DNA of 7,652 bases from Legionellales bacterium. GTDB taxonomy: Bacteria > Pseudomonadota > Gammaproteobacteria > Berkiellales > Berkiellaceae. The position numbers were made by a program, and so were the translations under genes. Within the stretch, counting starts at the first letter, position 1. Each line of letters starts with the position of its first letter. Of this stretch, positions 5,182 through 7,652 are shown piece by piece. The stretch is taken from NCBI GenBank assembly GCA_023266435.1, contig JAHFQF010000113.1, positions 1 through 7,652 of the forward strand, read 5' to 3'. The notes beneath the pieces are model-generated. The model was not told the DNA's origin, did not search any database, and saw only the letters and a program-made list of their open reading frames with translations.

Positions 5182-6525
5182 CTAGAACATCAAAGGATGA
5201 TTATCGAGATCAACTTTTTCCTTGGGATGAATTGCAACTTCTATTAGTTTGTGACCTTTTATTTCATTGACTACGATCGTGAATTTCTCAAAATCAATTG
5301 ATTCACCTTTCTCTGGTAGCCGCTCTAAGTGATTTAAAATCAACGCAGTGATATTGTCTATTTTTTCCTCTATCAGACTATCTAGATCAATCTCAATGTT
5401 GAGTGCACGCTCTATCGTGTAAAGTGAAGCATTCCCACTCATTAAAAAGACGCCATCTTCTGTCACTGACCACTCTTCTTCCGTTTTATGAAACTCATCA
5501 CGTATGTGTCCAACTAATACCTGAAATAAATGGTCTAAGGTGACAAAACCTAAGAGGGATTCCTTGTGCCTATATACCAACGCAAAATGAGGCATGCCCT
5601 CACGAAATTTATTGAGAAGACTTAAGGCAGGAAGTCGTCGAGAGACTTTCAAAATTGGTCGCATAATGGAGGTTAGACTTTTTAATTCCTTCTTTTGGTA
5701 TAATGCGGAGAATAGATCTTTCACGTGCACAATACCAACAATTTCTTTTTTCTCGCCACTATAGATCGGATAACGGCTGTATCGATATCTATGGATGATT
5801 TCTAAGGCTTGCTCAAGAGGTTGCTCCAGCTCAATCAGGATCATTTCTTCTGCTGGGCGCATGACATCTGTGACTCTCAGCTCAGAAAAATCAACGGTAT
5901 GTTTTAAAATCTCTGTCTCTTCTAAGGTGAGCTGCCCATATAAATGGCTGGTATTTAAAATTAATTTGATTTCTTCCGGTGTGTAAGAGGAGGCCCCTTT
6001 GTGCGTGGCATCTAGTTTCATAACGCGCAACAAAAAATTAGAACATGTATTTAACAACCAAAGCGCTGGGTACATGAGCCAATAAAAACAATACAATGGA
6101 ATCGCTGTCCATATTGAAACTCGCTCAGCTTGACGAATGGCTAAAGATTTCGGCATTAATTCGCCAACTACAATATGCAGAAAAGAGAGGATTGAAAAAG
6201 CAGTCAAGAAAGAAATAAAGGCAATCAACTCTTGAGAGTTTATATTTATAGCCAAAAATAATGGCTCTAATAGATGGGCTAACGCAGGTTCACCGACCCA
6301 TCCTAGGCCCAGAGAGGCTAAGGTGATGCCTACTTGGCATGCAGATAAATAAGTATCAAGGTGCTGATGAATCTGTGCAAGAATTTTACCACGTATGCCA
6401 CATGTTCTGCGGATGGTAGCGATTTGTGTCTGGCGTAATTTAACCATACCAAACTCAGCCGCGACAAAAAAAGCATTCAATAGAACAAGGCCAAAAGCCA
6501 ATAATAAGAGTAAAAAATCTTCCAT
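5182..6525 (-). CDS. CNNM/CBS/CorC-type membrane protein (HlyC/CorC family)
   Basis: This is a 447-residue inner-membrane protein of the family that includes CorC, YfjD/YtfL and the CNNM magnesium transporters. An N-terminal CNNM (DUF21) domain spans about 1-190 with hydrophobic helices near 3-23, 62-80, 100-123 and 138-160. It contains the conserved NAFFVAAEFGMVKLR (17-31) and GELMPKSLAI (121-130) stretches. Two CBS domains follow (about 217-275 and 283-345), which bind adenine nucleotides in relatives, and then a CorC_HlyC domain (about 352-432). Family members are linked to Mg2+/Co2+ efflux or to membrane stress; 'hemolysin' names are historical. The ATG at 6525 has a GGAG site (6534-6537) 8 bases upstream. 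All domains look complete. It is divergent from the desaturase gene and may be co-transcribed with the dehydrogenase gene downstream. Confidence 0.92.
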   Translation of the reverse strand: MEDFLLLLLAFGLVLLNAFFVAAEFGMVKLRQTQIATIRRTCGIRGKILAQIHQHLDTYLSACQVGITLASLGLGWVGEPALAHLLEPLFLAININSQELIAFISFLTAFSILSFLHIVVGELMPKSLAIRQAERVSIWTAIPLYCFYWLMYPALWLLNTCSNFLLRVMKLDATHKGASSYTPEEIKLILNTSHLYGQLTLEETEILKHTVDFSELRVTDVMRPAEEMILIELEQPLEQALEIIHRYRYSRYPIYSGEKKEIVGIVHVKDLFSALYQKKELKSLTSIMRPILKVSRRLPALSLLNKFREGMPHFALVYRHKESLLGFVTLDHLFQVLVGHIRDEFHKTEEEWSVTEDGVFLMSGNASLYTIERALNIEIDLDSLIEEKIDNITALILNHLERLPEKGESIDFEKFTIVVNEIKGHKLIEVAIHPKEKVDLDNHPLMF

Positions 6526-6697
6526 TTAGTCAGCTCCGTTTAAAACATTCACGGCATATCCTTATGTGTCAAGCCCCTGTATGTGTCCAATTAAAAGTAG
6601 AGAGTGAGCATACAATTAGATATAACTGGCCTACATCCTAGAGTTGCTTTAAAATAGTCGCTTGAAAATAACCAAAATATTTCGATGGCTCACCATA
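6526..6697. promoter_or_regulatory. Divergent promoter region, CorC-like and desaturase genes
   Basis: On the minus strand a perfect -35 TTGACA (6572-6567) faces the CorC-like gene, but its -10 at 17 bp spacing is poor (AATGTT, 6549-6544). Overlapping it are two direct repeats of TATGTGTC (6563-6570 and 6580-6587), 17 bases apart start to start, which could be binding half-sites for a regulator. On the plus strand TATAAC (6621-6626) and TAAAAT (6650-6655) are possible -10 boxes for the desaturase gene, neither with a clear -35. Confidence 0.4.
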
Positions 6698-7414
6698 ATG
6701 CAGAGAAAATACAGCGATTTTCAAAAAGCGATGGACCTATACAACAGTTGTTCGGCATATTATGCGACGAATATTGCAACCTCTATTTTAATCATCTTAT
6801 TGCAAGTATTGTCTATCATTACGATGCTAAGACTAGTTCATATCGAGTATGCTTCACAATACGTATTTCCCATTATACTGAGCTATATTGCCACAGACTT
6901 CATTAATGGCTGTGTTCATATGTATATGGACAATAATACCAATTATCGAGGTATTTTGGGTCCGTTTGTCGCTGCATTTCATCTCCATCATTTGGCCCCT
7001 GCATATCGAAAACGAAATCCACTGAAAGTATATTTTTATGAATCAGGTTCAAAATTTTGGTTGTTGGGGTATTTAGTCGTGTTAAATATTTTTCAATCAA
7101 CCCTGAGCCCAGGAATTTCAGTGTTCTTTGTAGGAATTGGTATGTTTTCTTCGTTTGCAGAGGTATCACACTACTGGTGTCACAATGCAACAGATAACGA
7201 TTATATTATTCGAAGTTTGCAAAATCTCAACATTCTACTGTCAAAGAAACATCATAGGATACATCATCAAGAGGATAATAAACATTATGCCTTTTTAAAT
7301 GGAATTGCCGATCCTCTGATCAATATCATTGCTTTTAAGTTATTTGATGGCTATAAGAGTCACTCCGATCTACATACTATGGCTTATCGTGGAAAACAAA
7401 CAAGCAATAGATAG
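6698..7414 (+). CDS. CarF/TMEM189/FAD4-type membrane lipid desaturase
   Basis: This is a membrane di-metal oxidase-like protein of the Lipid_desat family, whose characterised members are CarF and TMEM189 (plasmanylethanolamine desaturase, which forms the vinyl-ether bond of plasmalogens) and plant FAD4 (a trans desaturase of phosphatidylglycerol acyl chains). From ATG 6698 it has 238 residues. The histidine clusters appear in the family order: HMYMD (His74-Asp78), FHLHH (94-98), HYWCH (158-162) and KHHRIHH (184-190), then HY at 196. Hydrophobic helices lie near 24-44, 54-72, 119-135 and 138-156. All expected metal ligands seem present, so it is probably active and oxygen-dependent. The substrate cannot be read from sequence. 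The start is uncertain: TTG 6662 would add 12 residues but has no ribosome binding site; a weak GATGG (6684-6688) precedes the ATG. Confidence 0.85.
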   Translation: MQRKYSDFQKAMDLYNSCSAYYATNIATSILIILLQVLSIITMLRLVHIEYASQYVFPIILSYIATDFINGCVHMYMDNNTNYRGILGPFVAAFHLHHLAPAYRKRNPLKVYFYESGSKFWLLGYLVVLNIFQSTLSPGISVFFVGIGMFSSFAEVSHYWCHNATDNDYIIRSLQNLNILLSKKHHRIHHQEDNKHYAFLNGIADPLINIIAFKLFDGYKSHSDLHTMAYRGKQTSNR

Positions 7415-7652
7415 TCATTTTTTCACTTGTCTTATCCACCACTTTAAACTGGACCACCTAGCCCGGTAATCCTCTCTTAAACTAATGCCAGGTAAAAGTA
7501 GAGTTTTGTGGCAAAATAAACGCCAAACAATAAAGGCGAAAGACAACCAACATTCAAAGTCTATCAAGATATAACCAGTTGTAAAATAAGGAAAATGATT
7601 GCTTTTGATCGTCAGATGTTGGCTTTGATTTGGTAATCCCCCCATTTTTAAA
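7415..7652 (-). CDS. Possible C-terminal part of an unknown protein (open at window edge)
   Basis: A minus-strand frame is open from the right edge to a TGA at 7417-7415. An internal ATG at 7645 would give 76 residues, but too little sequence remains to see a ribosome binding site. The translation has a hydrophobic stretch (around WLSFAFIVWRLFC) followed by a basic, tryptophan-rich tail ending in KWWIRQVKK, which is consistent with the end of a membrane protein. I do not recognise the family. It ends flush against the desaturase stop codon with no terminator between them. A near-palindrome, CCACTTTAAACTGG (7439-7452), lies inside the frame. It may be a real partial gene, an element end, or chance. 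Confidence 0.35.
   Translation of the reverse strand, partial: LKMGGLPNQSQHLTIKSNHFPYFTTGYILIDFECWLSFAFIVWRLFCHKTLLLPGISLREDYRARWSSLKWWIRQVKK

Noticed and set aside
6903..7190. Minus-strand frame opposite the desaturase gene
   Set aside because: The plus strand encodes all the family's histidine clusters here, so the opposing frame is not credible.
7439..7452. CCACTTTAAACTGG read as the end of an insertion sequence
   Set aside because: It resembles ends of some insertion sequences only loosely; no transposase, partner repeat or target duplication is visible in the window.

Overview
The window looks like chromosomal DNA from an AT-rich (about 40% G+C) gammaproteobacterium. The mix of a degenerate ankyrin-repeat protein, a bacterial Pif1-type helicase, a DUF2306-like membrane protein and housekeeping-like enzymes would suit Legionella or another Legionellales member. 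That placement is an inference from gene style, not from a marker gene. No rRNA, tRNA, CRISPR array or intact transposase is visible.

Layout, left to right. Positions 1-188 hold the N-terminal part of a PhzF-family protein on the minus strand, cut by the window edge. A divergent promoter region (189-340) separates it from a plus-strand gene (341-1156) for a 271-residue protein with weak ankyrin-like repeats. Next is about 390 bases without a convincing gene (1157-1545). It has higher G+C (about 48% in 1201-1380) and several hairpins, including a strong bidirectional terminator-like stem at 1360-1401 and a 66-bp inverted-repeat unit at 1408-1473. A near-consensus sigma70 promoter (1471-1499) at the edge of that unit drives a Pif1-family DNA helicase with a C-terminal helix-turn-helix (1546-3234).

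The helicase converges on a minus-strand block of three genes: a multi-pass DUF2306-like membrane protein (3368-3967, TTG start), a classical NAD-type short-chain dehydrogenase (4229-5038), and a CNNM/CBS/CorC-type membrane protein (5182-6525). The gaps between them (261 and 143 bp) hold several perfect or near-perfect inverted repeats, so they are probably not one tight operon. A divergent regulatory region (6526-6697) leads to a plus-strand histidine-rich membrane desaturase of the CarF/TMEM189/FAD4 type (6698-7414), which ends flush against a minus-strand reading frame open to the right edge of the window (7415-7652).

The genes do not form an obvious shared pathway. The most notable items are the CarF/TMEM189-like lipid desaturase, the structured G+C-rich segment between the ankyrin gene and the helicase, the promoter that starts inside an inverted-repeat end, and the hairpin that abuts the ribosome binding site of the TTG-started membrane gene. 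I found no clear evidence of a new multi-gene defence or mobile system.
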